Shown here in pieces: positions 16,492 to 25,722 of a stretch of 45,099 nt of DNA. The DNA is taken from contig JAMONS010000036.1 in the NCBI GenBank assembly GCA_027065555.1, positions 1 to 45,099 of the forward strand. Reading direction: 5' to 3'. Every line of letters starts with the position of its first letter. Position 1 is the stretch's first letter. Both the position numbers and the translations under genes were made by a program. Source of the stretch: Hyphomicrobiales bacterium (GTDB lineage Bacteria; Pseudomonadota; Alphaproteobacteria; Rhizobiales; Devosiaceae). Below the pieces are notes generated by a model that searched no databases, was not told where the DNA came from, and worked only from the letters and a program-made list of their open reading frames with translations.

Positions 16492-17577
16492 ATGGAACGT
16501 CGTAAATTTTTAACAGGCACAGCACTTGTTGGTGCTGGTGTTGCTGCTACAACTTTAGCAGCTCCTGCAATTGCAGGGGGTCATGAAAAGCTAACCATGG
16601 TTACATCTTGGGGTCGTGGTGCTGCTGGTGTGTTTGATGCTGCGCAACATTTTGCTGATAGTGTAAATGCAATGTCTGATGGTACATTAGAAATTGATAT
16701 TAAAGCACAAGGTGAACTTGTTTCAGGTCTACCTGCTGTTTTTGACGCTGTAACATCTGGTCAAGCTGATATGTATCACGCTGCTGATTATTATTATATT
16801 GGTCAGCATCCAGCTTTTGCATTCTTTACTGCTGTGCCTTTTGGCATGGTGCCAAGTGAAATGATGAACTGGTACTATCACATGGGTGGTCATGAGTTAC
16901 ACCGTGAACTAGGAGAAGAATTTGGTCTAGTATCATTTCTTGGTGGTAATACAGGTCCACAAGCTGGTGGTTGGTTTAAAAAAGAAATCAAATCATCTGC
17001 TGATTTTAATGGTCTTAAATTCCGTATGCCAGGTCTTGGTGGTAAAGCTCTTGGTAAGTTAGGTGCTTCTGTGCAAACTATTCCGGGTTCTGAAATATAC
17101 CAAGCACTAGCTTCTGGTGCAATTGATGCTCTTGAGTGGATTGGTCCTTGGGCTGACGAAAAAATGGGTTTCCAAGAAATCACGAAGATTTATTATACTT
17201 CTGGTTTCCATGAGCCGGGTGCTGCACTTTCAGTTGCCACAAACCAAGATCGCTTTAATTCACTTTCACCAGCGCATCAAAAAATGATTGAAATTGCATC
17301 TGCTGAAACTCATCAGTGGAGCTTAGCGCAATTTAAGGCTAATAACTCGCAAGCACTTACACGTCTAATTGCTGGCGGTGTTACTGCTCTTGAATTCCCT
17401 GATGAAGTTTGGGATGCGTTTGGTAAGGCTTCAAAAGAAGTTATGGATGAAAACATGGATGATGAATTGTTTAAGAAAACATCTGAATCTATGCAATCTG
17501 CAATGCGTCAATCTGCTAACTGGGATTCGCTTTCAGCTGGAGCTTATACTGCTCAACGTACACGCGTTTTGGGTTAA
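16492..17577 (+). CDS. TRAP transporter substrate-binding protein (TakP-like DctP)
   Basis: Periplasmic binding protein of a tripartite (TRAP) carboxylate transporter, 361 aa. The N-terminus is a Tat signal: RRKFLTG followed by a hydrophobic stretch and APAIA (residues 3-28). This suggests that the protein folds in the cytoplasm before export, as for several TRAP receptors. The segments FRMPGLGGKALGKLG, IPGSEIYQALASGAIDA and EWIGPWADE, and the HEPGAALS region, resemble the TakP group, which binds 2-oxo acids such as pyruvate. The Arg in FRMPG is the expected carboxylate clamp. A GGGAG ribosome site precedes the ATG. The ligand is probably a short oxo- or hydroxy-acid. Confidence 0.9.
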   Translation: MERRKFLTGTALVGAGVAATTLAAPAIAGGHEKLTMVTSWGRGAAGVFDAAQHFADSVNAMSDGTLEIDIKAQGELVSGLPAVFDAVTSGQADMYHAADYYYIGQHPAFAFFTAVPFGMVPSEMMNWYYHMGGHELHRELGEEFGLVSFLGGNTGPQAGGWFKKEIKSSADFNGLKFRMPGLGGKALGKLGASVQTIPGSEIYQALASGAIDALEWIGPWADEKMGFQEITKIYYTSGFHEPGAALSVATNQDRFNSLSPAHQKMIEIASAETHQWSLAQFKANNSQALTRLIAGGVTALEFPDEVWDAFGKASKEVMDENMDDELFKKTSESMQSAMRQSANWDSLSAGAYTAQRTRVLG

Positions 17578-17601
17578 GTTACTTAAAGATTTTATAATCA
17601 G

Positions 17602-17625
17602 AAGCCGGGCAAAATGCCCGGTTTC
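17602..17625 (+). terminator. Hairpin between dctP and dctQ
   Basis: A strong stem, CCGGGC (17605-17610) and GCCCGG (17616-17621), extends on both sides with A:U and one G:U pair around a short A-rich loop, 27 bases after the dctP stop. Only a mixed T-rich run follows, so it may act as a leaky terminator or as an mRNA 3'-end stabiliser. Either role would give more binding protein than membrane subunits. Confidence 0.6.
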
Positions 17626-17796
17626 ATTGTTTGAGCTTTTTTAAAAACAAATTTTGCAAAGACAGGTTTGTTTTTGAAAGTGTTGCGTGGTAGTGCGCAA
17701 GGGATATTTTTTTGATGTTTTTTATTTTCTGAAGTTTTACTATCTTCTTGCCAGTAAATTTTATAAATTGGGAAAAATAATATCGGGGGAGTTAAT

Positions 17797-18720
17797 ATGG
17801 AAATGCTAGGTAGTTTTTTGTTGAATTTTGTTATGGGGTTCGTGAACCTCATAATTTTCCCCTACCATTTATTTAAATGGCTAACTCTTGAAACATTAAA
17901 AGAAAAAATGAGTGCTTTTACTTTGGCAGGGCAAAGCCATGAGTTTTTCTTTATGATAGTTGCGCTAGTTCTAATTATTATTGTGATAGGGTTTTATAAG
18001 CGTAGCTTTTTACGATCAACAGTTTATGGGCTTGAAATGTTTAATGGCAAACTGGGGCAGTGGGCTGCTTGGTTTGCTATCCTGATGATGTTGCAGCAGG
18101 TAATGATTATTGGCATTGGGCAAATTTTCAGAGGCAATGAAGTTATATTTGCACCACTTGGCATAGTGCTTTTTAATGAAGAATTACAATGGCTTTCTGG
18201 GCAATTAAAATTTTATAATGCCATATTAATTGCTGTTGCATCTGCCTATACTTTTATTGAAGGCGGGCATGTGAGGGTAGATTTAATTTACTCAGCTCTT
18301 AAAAGACGTGCGCAATTATGGCTTGATTTATTTGGCACATTATTCTTCTTTATCCCATCAACTGTTCTTTTATGGTGGTTTGCGTGGCCTATCGCCATGA
18401 ATTCAATGTTCAAGCAAAAGCCAATGAATATTTGGTCAAGTTCAGCAAAATGGCGTGATTTTAAGTGGGAATCATCTGGAACCGCAGAATTTTCTTGGGT
18501 CTGGGCATTTAAGACAATGATTGTCGTCTTTGCTGGCTTGATGTTCATTGTCGCCATTTCATTCTTATTACGTAATATTTTGGCATTACTTGAAAAAGAC
18601 GATGAAATGGCATCGCATTATTCTTTTGCAAAAAAAGGTGCTGGAGCAATAAAAATTAGAAAAGATAGAGCTGAAGAAATTGCAGATATTACAGAGCAAT
18701 CAGCAGGGCATGGAGTTTAG
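17797..18720 (+). CDS. TRAP transporter small permease subunit (DctQ)
   Basis: Small membrane subunit of the TRAP system. At 307 aa it is well above the usual 160-230. Hydrophobic helices are visible near residues 5-25, 45-66, 90-112, 145-160, 180-202 and 243-265. The core pattern EGGHVRVDLIYSAL is the DctQ signature, since most family members carry a G-H-V-R-V-D-like motif at this point. The extra length lies in an N-terminal pair of segments and a charged C-terminal tail (EKDDEMASHYSF onward). It follows dctP after a 219-base gap that holds a hairpin, and the dctM ATG comes 3 bases after its stop. Confidence 0.87.
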   Translation: MEMLGSFLLNFVMGFVNLIIFPYHLFKWLTLETLKEKMSAFTLAGQSHEFFFMIVALVLIIIVIGFYKRSFLRSTVYGLEMFNGKLGQWAAWFAILMMLQQVMIIGIGQIFRGNEVIFAPLGIVLFNEELQWLSGQLKFYNAILIAVASAYTFIEGGHVRVDLIYSALKRRAQLWLDLFGTLFFFIPSTVLLWWFAWPIAMNSMFKQKPMNIWSSSAKWRDFKWESSGTAEFSWVWAFKTMIVVFAGLMFIVAISFLLRNILALLEKDDEMASHYSFAKKGAGAIKIRKDRAEEIADITEQSAGHGV

Positions 18721-18723
18721 TAG

Positions 18724-20829
18724 ATGTTATTTGGTTTATCAGGGGTTGAAATCTCACTCATTATCGTAGCTGTTAGTCTTTTTTCAGGCATATTGTCGGG
18801 CTTTCCAGTTGCTTTTGCGCTTTCTGGCTCAGCATTTGTTAGTTTTGTTATTATCGCTGTTCTAAATGAAGCTGGATTACTTTATGTAGTTCAAAGCGTT
18901 AATGGCGTTGCTGAAAACATTCCAGTGTTTGAGCAGGGTTGGGAAAAGGCACTTCTATCAACTCTCTCGGTGTGGTCGCAAGGGGTGTTTTCTCGAGCCT
19001 TTGGCGGCAATGTTGAAACATTGTTAGCTGTTCCATTATTTGTTTTGATGGGCATTGCGCTTGAGCGCTCAAACATTGCTGAAGATTTGCTCACCACAAT
19101 GGCAAAATTATTTGGCTCACTTCCGGGTGGTCTAGCTATTGCGGTTGTTGTGGTTGGTACATTGCTTGCCGCTTCAACTGGTATTGTTGGCGCAACTGTT
19201 GTGACAATGGGTCTTATTGCTTTACCTACCATGCTTAAACATGGTTATTCTAAATCCCTCTCAACTGGCGTGATTGCAACTTCAGGCACTTTGGGGCAAA
19301 TTATTCCACCATCTATCGTGATTGTTTTGCTTGGCGCTATTGTTGGCGATATGTATGCACAAGGTCAAGAATCAAGAGCTGCTGAATTGGGCATTACGGT
19401 ACTTGAAATGCTTGGAGAGCCTGCGGTTATTTCAACTGGAACTTTATTTAAGGCGGCATTTTTACCGGGGTTATTTTTAGCAACACTATATGCACTTTAT
19501 GCGTTTGGTTATGCTTTGCTCAATCCAAAAAAAGCGCCAGCGGTGCAATTAGGTGAGCCAGATCCTTATGCTCTTAAATCATATTATAATGATAATTCTT
19601 GGCTATTAGTTGGCGCAATGTTTGGACCAGTATTAGTGCTGGTTATGCTCTGGATTACTTTAACTTCTTTTGGTTTTATTGGTTCAACTAGTGATATTGA
19701 AAGAGTAGTAACATACGCACCTCTATCAAATGGCATGGTAGCTATTGCGGTATTATCTGGATTTATCATCACTCTAGCTTATGCAATGCGCCCCTCATAT
19801 AATCGCTTGCCAATATATTTAGGACTATTAGGCATTGCGATTATGTTTATTTTTGATTGGTTATTTGTAGCCGGTGATGCCAACGGTGGTACGAAGTTCC
19901 TGTTCTATATCATTCCTGGAGCTATGATTACTTATGGTCTTAAACATGCACTTCCACGCCTTTTAGAAGTTGAAGCTATTCGTGTTGTTTCTCCACCAGT
20001 TATTTTAATTATTGCGGTGCTTGGATCAATTCTTGGTGGGGTAGCAAACCCAACTGCTGCTGCATCATTGGGTGCGGCAGGTGCTATTATGCTAGCGGCA
20101 AATAGGAAATTAAAAGACGCAGGTGTTTCTAACAAGCTCATTTTAGCTGCAGGTGTTTCTGTTGTCCTATTATTAATAATGCGTGCCAATTTTGATCTTC
20201 GCATGAGCGTTGAAGATATTTCTTTTGATAATGGTGTTGCGATTGTAGTTACGCTTATTGCATTTCACATTGCATTTTTTGGTCTTTTATTTGCATGTTG
20301 GACATTAGTTAAACATAAAATTATGTCACCAATTATTAATGAAACAACCAAAGTAACAACGATGGTTTTTGTTATTCTTATTGGCTCATTATTTCTCTCT
20401 TTGGTTTTACGCTCCTTTGGTGGTGAGCATTATATTCAAGAATTTTTGCACTCGTTTGAAGATCCTCGCACCTTGTTAATTGTTGTGATGATTGTATTGT
20501 TTTTCTTAGGGTTTGTGCTTGATTTTATTGAAATTATTTTCATCGTTATTCCTATTGTTGGGCCAGTTATTTATGCGGTTGATCCAAATTTAATGCATCC
20601 AGCATGGATAACAATTCTTATAGCGGTGAATTTACAGACCTCATTCATTACGCCGCCATTTGGTTTTGCGCTATTTTATCTCAAAGGTGTTGCACCAAAA
20701 GAAGTCACAACGATGGATATTTATAAGGGCATTATTCCGTTTGTATTTATTCAAATAATTGGTCTTGCCCTATTATGGAATTTCCCAATTATTGTGACAT
20801 TCTTGCCATCTCTTTTGCCAGTTAATTAG
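18724..20829 (+). CDS. TRAP transporter large permease subunit (DctM), oversized
   Basis: Large ion-coupled permease of the TRAP system. Canonical DctM motifs are present: GFPVAFALSGSA near the N-terminus, PLFVLMGIALERSNIAEDL, LLAASTGIVGATVVTMG, SGTLGQIIPPSIVIVLLG, ANPTAAASLGAAGAIML and FIEIIFIVIPIVGPV. The C-terminal TSFITPPFGFALFYLKG is also typical. The protein is 701 aa against about 430-450 for ordinary DctM. The excess is mainly between the IIPPS motif (about residue 195) and the NPTAAA motif (about 440), where several additional hydrophobic helices are inserted. The reading frame is uninterrupted, so this is a distinct long subtype and not a misassembly by any visible sign. Confidence 0.9.
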   Translation: MLFGLSGVEISLIIVAVSLFSGILSGFPVAFALSGSAFVSFVIIAVLNEAGLLYVVQSVNGVAENIPVFEQGWEKALLSTLSVWSQGVFSRAFGGNVETLLAVPLFVLMGIALERSNIAEDLLTTMAKLFGSLPGGLAIAVVVVGTLLAASTGIVGATVVTMGLIALPTMLKHGYSKSLSTGVIATSGTLGQIIPPSIVIVLLGAIVGDMYAQGQESRAAELGITVLEMLGEPAVISTGTLFKAAFLPGLFLATLYALYAFGYALLNPKKAPAVQLGEPDPYALKSYYNDNSWLLVGAMFGPVLVLVMLWITLTSFGFIGSTSDIERVVTYAPLSNGMVAIAVLSGFIITLAYAMRPSYNRLPIYLGLLGIAIMFIFDWLFVAGDANGGTKFLFYIIPGAMITYGLKHALPRLLEVEAIRVVSPPVILIIAVLGSILGGVANPTAAASLGAAGAIMLAANRKLKDAGVSNKLILAAGVSVVLLLIMRANFDLRMSVEDISFDNGVAIVVTLIAFHIAFFGLLFACWTLVKHKIMSPIINETTKVTTMVFVILIGSLFLSLVLRSFGGEHYIQEFLHSFEDPRTLLIVVMIVLFFLGFVLDFIEIIFIVIPIVGPVIYAVDPNLMHPAWITILIAVNLQTSFITPPFGFALFYLKGVAPKEVTTMDIYKGIIPFVFIQIIGLALLWNFPIIVTFLPSLLPVN

Positions 20830-20871
20830 CTAGGTTTAGGCACTAGATTAATGAAATGATGGGTTAGTTAG

Positions 20872-21651
20872 ATGAATGCAAAAGTAGCACTTATAACGGG
20901 ATCAACTTCTGGCATTGGTTTAGCTATTGCAAAGGATTTTGCTAAAGATGGCTATATTACTTGCTTAAATAGTTTTGAGCCTGAGCAAGATGTTGCCGAA
21001 GTTATTAAAGAAGTTGCAAAAGAAAGTAGCAAAGAAATTGCCTATTTCTCAGCAGATTTAGCTATTGCACAAAATGGTGCAAGGCTTGTTGAAGCAGTTA
21101 TTGCAAAATTTGGGCATATCGATGTTTTGGTAAATAATGCAGGTGTGCAAAAAGTTTCATCTATTGAAAAACTAAGTCTTAGTGATTGGGAGCGGGTTCG
21201 CACTATTACGCTTGATGCTTCATTTCAAACTATGCAAGCTGCCATTCCTGATATGGTTTCTCGTAATTGGGGGCGTATTATTAATATTGCATCAGCGCAT
21301 GGGCTTGTCGCTTCGCCATATAAATCTGCTTATGTTGCGGCCAAACATGCACTGATTGGTTTGACCAAAACTGGTGCATTAGAAGTGGCGCAAAATGGCA
21401 TTACGATAAATGCAATTTGTCCCGGATATGTGTTGACCCCTTTAGTTGAAAAACAGCTAAAAGATCAGATGAAAGCTCATAATATGAGTGAAGAAGAAGT
21501 GATTGAAATAGTAATGCTTGCCAATCAGCCAACAAAGAAATTTATTCAACCACAAGAAATTGCATCTATGGCTTTATATTTATGTTCAGATATGGCACGT
21601 TCAATAACTGGGGCTTCAATTGTGATTGATGGTGGTTGGACAGCTAAATGA
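20872..21651 (+). CDS. bdhA: 3-hydroxybutyrate dehydrogenase
   Basis: Short-chain dehydrogenase that interconverts D-3-hydroxybutyrate and acetoacetate with NAD. The 259-residue protein has the Rossmann motif TGSTSGIG (about 9-16), VNNAGVQ, the catalytic Ser in NIASAHG and Y-x3-K in AYVAAKH. The diagnostic C-terminal segments of the family are GYVLTPLVEKQ, then FIQPQEIASMALYLCSD and GASIVIDGGW. It starts 42 bases after dctM on the same strand, so it is probably co-transcribed with the TRAP transporter. This context suggests that the transporter brings in 3-hydroxybutyrate or a related short acid. Confidence 0.9.
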   Translation: MNAKVALITGSTSGIGLAIAKDFAKDGYITCLNSFEPEQDVAEVIKEVAKESSKEIAYFSADLAIAQNGARLVEAVIAKFGHIDVLVNNAGVQKVSSIEKLSLSDWERVRTITLDASFQTMQAAIPDMVSRNWGRIINIASAHGLVASPYKSAYVAAKHALIGLTKTGALEVAQNGITINAICPGYVLTPLVEKQLKDQMKAHNMSEEEVIEIVMLANQPTKKFIQPQEIASMALYLCSDMARSITGASIVIDGGWTAK

Positions 21652-21672
21652 AAAATATAAAGGTCTAAAAAA

Positions 21673-22494
21673 ATGGAAAGTCTTTTTGCAATAGAAAATT
21701 GGTTTGCGCTCATGATGATAATAATGTTACAGGCCGTGCTTGGCTTTGATAACCTCTTATATATCTCTATTGAAGCAAATAAGGTTGAGCCTTCTAAGCG
21801 TTCAATGGTTAGGAAAGTTGGCTTGGCCATTGCCATTGGATTAAGGCTAGCTTTGTTATTTGTGCTGGTTAAGGCAATTGCGCTGTTTCAAGCGCCATTT
21901 TTTACTATGAATTGGGTTGGGATAATTGAGGGTGAGGTTAATTTTCATGCGTTAATTGTTCTAGTTGGCGGTGTTTTTATTCTTTATACTGCTATTCAGG
22001 AAATTTTTCATATGATTTCAATTACTGATCATGAGGAAGAAGCAAAAAAATCTCGACGAACAGTAGGAATGGCTATTTTTTGGATTGTTGCAATGAATTT
22101 AGTTTTCTCGTTTGATACAATTCTTGCAACCCTAGCTCTAACCGATGTATTTTGGGTTATGGCAGTTGGTGTTATCACAACAGGAATTGGCATGATTTTG
22201 CTTGCTGACCGTGTTGCTGAATTTTTAGAGCAAAACCGCATGTATCAAGTGCTTGGTCTATTTGTTTTGATGTTGGTTGGTATTTTGCTAGTATCTGAGG
22301 GCGGACATTTATCGCATTTGAAATTGTTTGGTTATGAGATTTTACCAATGGCAAAATCTACTTTCTATTTTGTATTATTTGTTATGGTAGCAGTTGATTT
22401 GGTGCAAGGGCGCTATAAAAAGAAATTAATGAAAGAGCGTGCGCATATTGAGAAATTGGCTAATGCTGCTAAAGAGGCAAATTTGAAAGTGTAA
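21673..22494 (+). CDS. TerC-family integral membrane protein
   Basis: 273-residue multi-pass membrane protein of the TerC/Alx family, implicated in metal-ion (especially manganese) export in characterised members. The family's acidic membrane motifs are visible: QAVLGFDNLLYISIEANKV (about 17-35) and, in the second half, MNLVFSFDTILATLALTD. The seven or so helices and a basic C-terminal tail (KKKLMKERAHIEKLANAAKE) fit. It lies 21 bases after bdhA on the same strand and converges with the transglycosylase gene. Its link to the TRAP unit is probably only transcriptional. Confidence 0.88.
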   Translation: MESLFAIENWFALMMIIMLQAVLGFDNLLYISIEANKVEPSKRSMVRKVGLAIAIGLRLALLFVLVKAIALFQAPFFTMNWVGIIEGEVNFHALIVLVGGVFILYTAIQEIFHMISITDHEEEAKKSRRTVGMAIFWIVAMNLVFSFDTILATLALTDVFWVMAVGVITTGIGMILLADRVAEFLEQNRMYQVLGLFVLMLVGILLVSEGGHLSHLKLFGYEILPMAKSTFYFVLFVMVAVDLVQGRYKKKLMKERAHIEKLANAAKEANLKV

Positions 22495-22519
22495 TAGGTT
22501 AGCCTATAGGATTATTGCG

Positions 22520-23743
22520 CTAGTTTTTTAATAAATCATAAGATTGAAGGGTGATAAAACCATCAGCTACAATATTGTTTTTTAGCTGGAAGCTTTGATA
22601 GGCCTGAGAAGAAATTGGGCCCAAACGTCCATCAATATCGCCTTTATAATATCCAAGCTGTTTTAATTTTTTTTGAATTATTATTCGTTGCTCAAGATTT
22701 GGAAATTTAGTCTTTGTTGGCCAAGAAGCAATAAACGCAGAACTGCCTTTTAATCTATCGGTTAAATGCGCTACTGAAAGCGCATAAGAATCAGAAAAAT
22801 TATAAGATTTTAGAACCAAATAATTTTGGGTCATTAAGAATTTTGGCCCATTTTTTCCTGCTGGAATATAAAGGAAAACTGGCTCGTTAAGGTTTGAGAA
22901 TTTTCTCCCCCCAACTCGTATAATTCCCCTTAATGTAAAAAATGAAATTGGCTTCATATTAGTTCTTGAAGCGAGGGTATAATTAAAATTTTTGGGTAAT
23001 TCTACTTCAAAACCCCAATCAGTGTTTGGCTTATATCCCATAAAAAGTAAATATTTTGCACTAGTTGCCAGCGCATCAGCTAGCGAGGTATGAGGATTTA
23101 TTTCTCCATCATTATCGCCATCACTTCTATGTTTTATCAGGGCAGAAGCTATTATTTGAGTATGCCCAATCGCCCCGGCCCAAGAGCCGACCAGCCTATC
23201 TGAACTCCACCCATAATCTTGAACTAGCCTAAGGGCTGCAATAAATTCTTGCGCATCTTGTTTGTGCCTTATGCGGTGCTGATAGAGCAAAGTTGCAAGT
23301 GAGGGGATTATTGGCTTTATTAAATTTTTATGGCCAAGCACCGCTCCATAATCAGTTTCCATGCCCCAAATTGCCCCTAAGATTGCAGGATCAACACCAT
23401 ATTTTAGTTTTATCTGCTCAAATAGTTTTGAGTTTTTACTCATTGCTATTCTACCACGAGTAATGCGTGACTTTGAAACTCGCTTAGCCATATATGTCCA
23501 AATTGGGGTTGTAAATTCTGGCTGAGAGCGAACTAGATTTGGTATGGACCTATCTATTGAAAGGTTTTTTGTTGCTCTTTGATAAGTGCTTTTATGAATT
23601 CCAGCCTGTGTTGCTACTTGTTCAAAGCTTTTAAGAAATTCATTAAATGATTGAGATGGTTTTGCTGGTTGGGCAAAAACATGAGAGGGGAGTAATAATA
23701 AAAAGAGCATCAATATTATATTGAACAGTCTTTTTACTAGCAT
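22520..23743 (-). CDS. Lytic murein transglycosylase (MltB family) with peptidoglycan-binding domain
   Basis: Periplasmic enzyme (407 aa) that cleaves the MurNAc-GlcNAc bond of peptidoglycan. A Sec signal peptide (residues 1-24, ending HVFA) lacks a lipobox Cys, so it is soluble, unlike E. coli MltB. The SLT_2 domain carries the catalytic glutamate E129 in GAIWGMETDYG, then VGSWAGAIGHTQ and DGDNDGEINPHTSLADAL. Residues ~345-407 form a PG_binding_1 domain (LKQLGYYKGDIDGRLGP, AYQSFQLKNNI). The ATG lies nine bases after the galE stop with AGGAT in front, so galE and this gene form an operon. Confidence 0.92.
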   Translation of the reverse strand: MLVKRLFNIILMLFLLLLPSHVFAQPAKPSQSFNEFLKSFEQVATQAGIHKSTYQRATKNLSIDRSIPNLVRSQPEFTTPIWTYMAKRVSKSRITRGRIAMSKNSKLFEQIKLKYGVDPAILGAIWGMETDYGAVLGHKNLIKPIIPSLATLLYQHRIRHKQDAQEFIAALRLVQDYGWSSDRLVGSWAGAIGHTQIIASALIKHRSDGDNDGEINPHTSLADALATSAKYLLFMGYKPNTDWGFEVELPKNFNYTLASRTNMKPISFFTLRGIIRVGGRKFSNLNEPVFLYIPAGKNGPKFLMTQNYLVLKSYNFSDSYALSVAHLTDRLKGSSAFIASWPTKTKFPNLEQRIIIQKKLKQLGYYKGDIDGRLGPISSQAYQSFQLKNNIVADGFITLQSYDLLKN

Positions 23744-23752
23744 GAAACTATC

Positions 23753-24739
23753 CTATCTATTTCGTAGCATTAAATGTTTTTCCCACAAATATGCTGACTT
23801 TATGATTTTTCTAAGATCATCATTCTGGGGCTGCCAATCTAGCAATGAGCGAAGCCTTTGACCATTAGCGATCACTGCTGCGGGGTCTCCTGCTCGGCGT
23901 GCAACTTCATTTACTTTGAAATCAACATTTGAAATAGATTTCATATTTTCAATTACTTCACGAACTGAGTAGCCAGTGCCATAACCACAATTTAATATTG
24001 TGCTTTTGCCGCCATTCCGTAAATATTTTAGCATAAGAGCATGGGCATTAACTAGATCGCTTACATGGATATAATCACGTAAACATGTACCATCTGGTGT
24101 ATCAAAATCATTGCCATAAATATCGATATGATCTCGTTGTTTAAGGGCAGTTTGCGCCGCTACTTTTATTAAATGTGTTGCATTTGGTGTTGATTGTCCA
24201 ATATTTCCAGCACTATCAGCACCCGCTACATTAAAATAGCGCAATGCGCCAAATGTAATTGGGTGCGCATCACTTACGTCTTTTAACATTAATTCACTCA
24301 TTAGTTTTGAGCGACCATAAGGGGAAATTGGGTTTAATATTGTTTCTTCACTAACTGGCTCGTTACCCACCATGCCATAAACGGCGGCAGTTGAAGAAAA
24401 TACAAAATGCTTTACTTTGCCTTTTATTGCAGCCTCTAAAAGATTACGAGTTACTGCCGTATTATTCTTATAATATTTAAGAGGGTTCTCAACAGATTCT
24501 GGAACGATAATTGAGCCAGCAAAATGAATGATTTCATTGATATCATGTTGTTTGATTATGCTTGTAACGAGGTCAATATCACCAGCCTCACCTTTAATGA
24601 ATTTTGCCCTCTCATCAATAGCCCAATCAAATCCAGTACTAAGATTATCTAACACAATCACTTGCTCATTGGCTTTAGTTAATGCCAATACCATGTGAGA
24701 TCCGATATAACCTGCTCCGCCAGTTACTAAAATCGCCAT
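23753..24739 (-). CDS. galE: UDP-glucose 4-epimerase
   Basis: Extended short-chain dehydrogenase (328 aa) that interconverts UDP-glucose and UDP-galactose for surface polysaccharides. The NAD site VTGGAGYIGSH (4-14), VLDNLSTG, FAGSIIVPESVENPLKYY, the catalytic Ser/Thr and Y-x3-K (FSSTAAVYG, SPYGRSK) and the DGTCLRDYIHVSDL segment are all present. The length is normal. It is divergent from galU, whose product supplies its substrate, with 112 bases between the starts. It is followed by the transglycosylase gene. GalE is the best call; a related UDP-sugar epimerase of the same group is possible. Confidence 0.93.
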   Translation of the reverse strand: MAILVTGGAGYIGSHMVLALTKANEQVIVLDNLSTGFDWAIDERAKFIKGEAGDIDLVTSIIKQHDINEIIHFAGSIIVPESVENPLKYYKNNTAVTRNLLEAAIKGKVKHFVFSSTAAVYGMVGNEPVSEETILNPISPYGRSKLMSELMLKDVSDAHPITFGALRYFNVAGADSAGNIGQSTPNATHLIKVAAQTALKQRDHIDIYGNDFDTPDGTCLRDYIHVSDLVNAHALMLKYLRNGGKSTILNCGYGTGYSVREVIENMKSISNVDFKVNEVARRAGDPAAVIANGQRLRSLLDWQPQNDDLRKIIKSAYLWEKHLMLRNR

Positions 24740-24851
24740 TTTTAATCCTAACTTTAAGGTTGGATGTTATTTATTCTCCTATAAGCATAATAGTTAGATA
24801 TTTAGATAGGCTTACTTTAGTATATTAAATTGAATTTAGTCGGAGCGAATT

Positions 24852-25721
24852 GTGAATAATAAAGTTAAAATAGCGGTTTTTCCTGTAGCGGGTCTAGGCA
24901 CTAGGTTTTTACCTGCAACAAAATCAATGCCAAAAGAAATGCTCACGGTTGTTGATCGTCCATTAATTCAATATGCAGTTGATGAAGCTCGTGAAGCTGG
25001 AATTGAGCATTTTGTGTTTGTTACTGGGCGAAATAAAGGAGTTATTGAAGATCATTTTGATCGTCAATTTGAACTTGAAACAACTCTTTTTGAGCGGGGG
25101 AAAACCAAAGAACTTAAAGAATTGCAAAAGGATTTACCAAAGCCGGGACAAACTAGTTTCACACGTCAGCAAGAGCCATTAGGGCTTGGTCATGCAGTGT
25201 GGTGCGCTCGTGATATTGTTGGTGATGAGCCATTTGCTCTATTATTGCCTGATATGCTTATCAAGGCAGAACCGGGTGTTTTGAGCCAAATGATGGGGGC
25301 TTATAATGAAAATGGTGGAAATATAATTGCGGTTGAGGAAGTTGATAAGAAAGATGTTTCCTCTTATGGGGTTGTTGGGCGAGGCGCTGGCTTAGATGAG
25401 GGTTTTATTATTAATGAAATGATTGAAAAACCAGACCCAAAAGACGCTCCCTCAAATCTCATAATTTCTGGGCGCTATATTTTACAGCCAAGAATTTTTG
25501 ATTTGCTTTCAAGCCATACTAAAGGTGCTGGCGGTGAAATACAAATTACTGATGCAATGCAAGCCTTGATGAAAGAACAGCAGTTCACTGGAGTGAAATT
25601 TAAGGGGCGCACATTTGATTGCGGCTCAAAAATTGGCTTTTTAAGCGCAAATGTTGCTTATGCTCTTGATAGGGAAGAACTTTCAGAAGAATTTAGAAAA
25701 GAGCTTGCTATATTATTATAA
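24852..25721 (+). CDS. galU: UTP-glucose-1-phosphate uridylyltransferase
   Basis: Makes UDP-glucose from UTP and glucose-1-phosphate. The 289-residue protein has the nucleotidyltransferase signature AGLGTRFLPATKSMPKEML (about 13-31), the VDRPLIQYAVDEA segment, QEPLGLGHAVWCA, LLPDMLIKAEPG and FDCGSKIGFLSANV. It starts with GTG, supported by a CGGAG ribosome site six bases upstream. It stops two bases before the stop of the convergent outer-membrane gene, without an obvious terminator between them. Confidence 0.95.
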   Translation: MNNKVKIAVFPVAGLGTRFLPATKSMPKEMLTVVDRPLIQYAVDEAREAGIEHFVFVTGRNKGVIEDHFDRQFELETTLFERGKTKELKELQKDLPKPGQTSFTRQQEPLGLGHAVWCARDIVGDEPFALLLPDMLIKAEPGVLSQMMGAYNENGGNIIAVEEVDKKDVSSYGVVGRGAGLDEGFIINEMIEKPDPKDAPSNLIISGRYILQPRIFDLLSSHTKGAGGEIQITDAMQALMKEQQFTGVKFKGRTFDCGSKIGFLSANVAYALDREELSEEFRKELAILL

Positions 25722-25722
25722 A

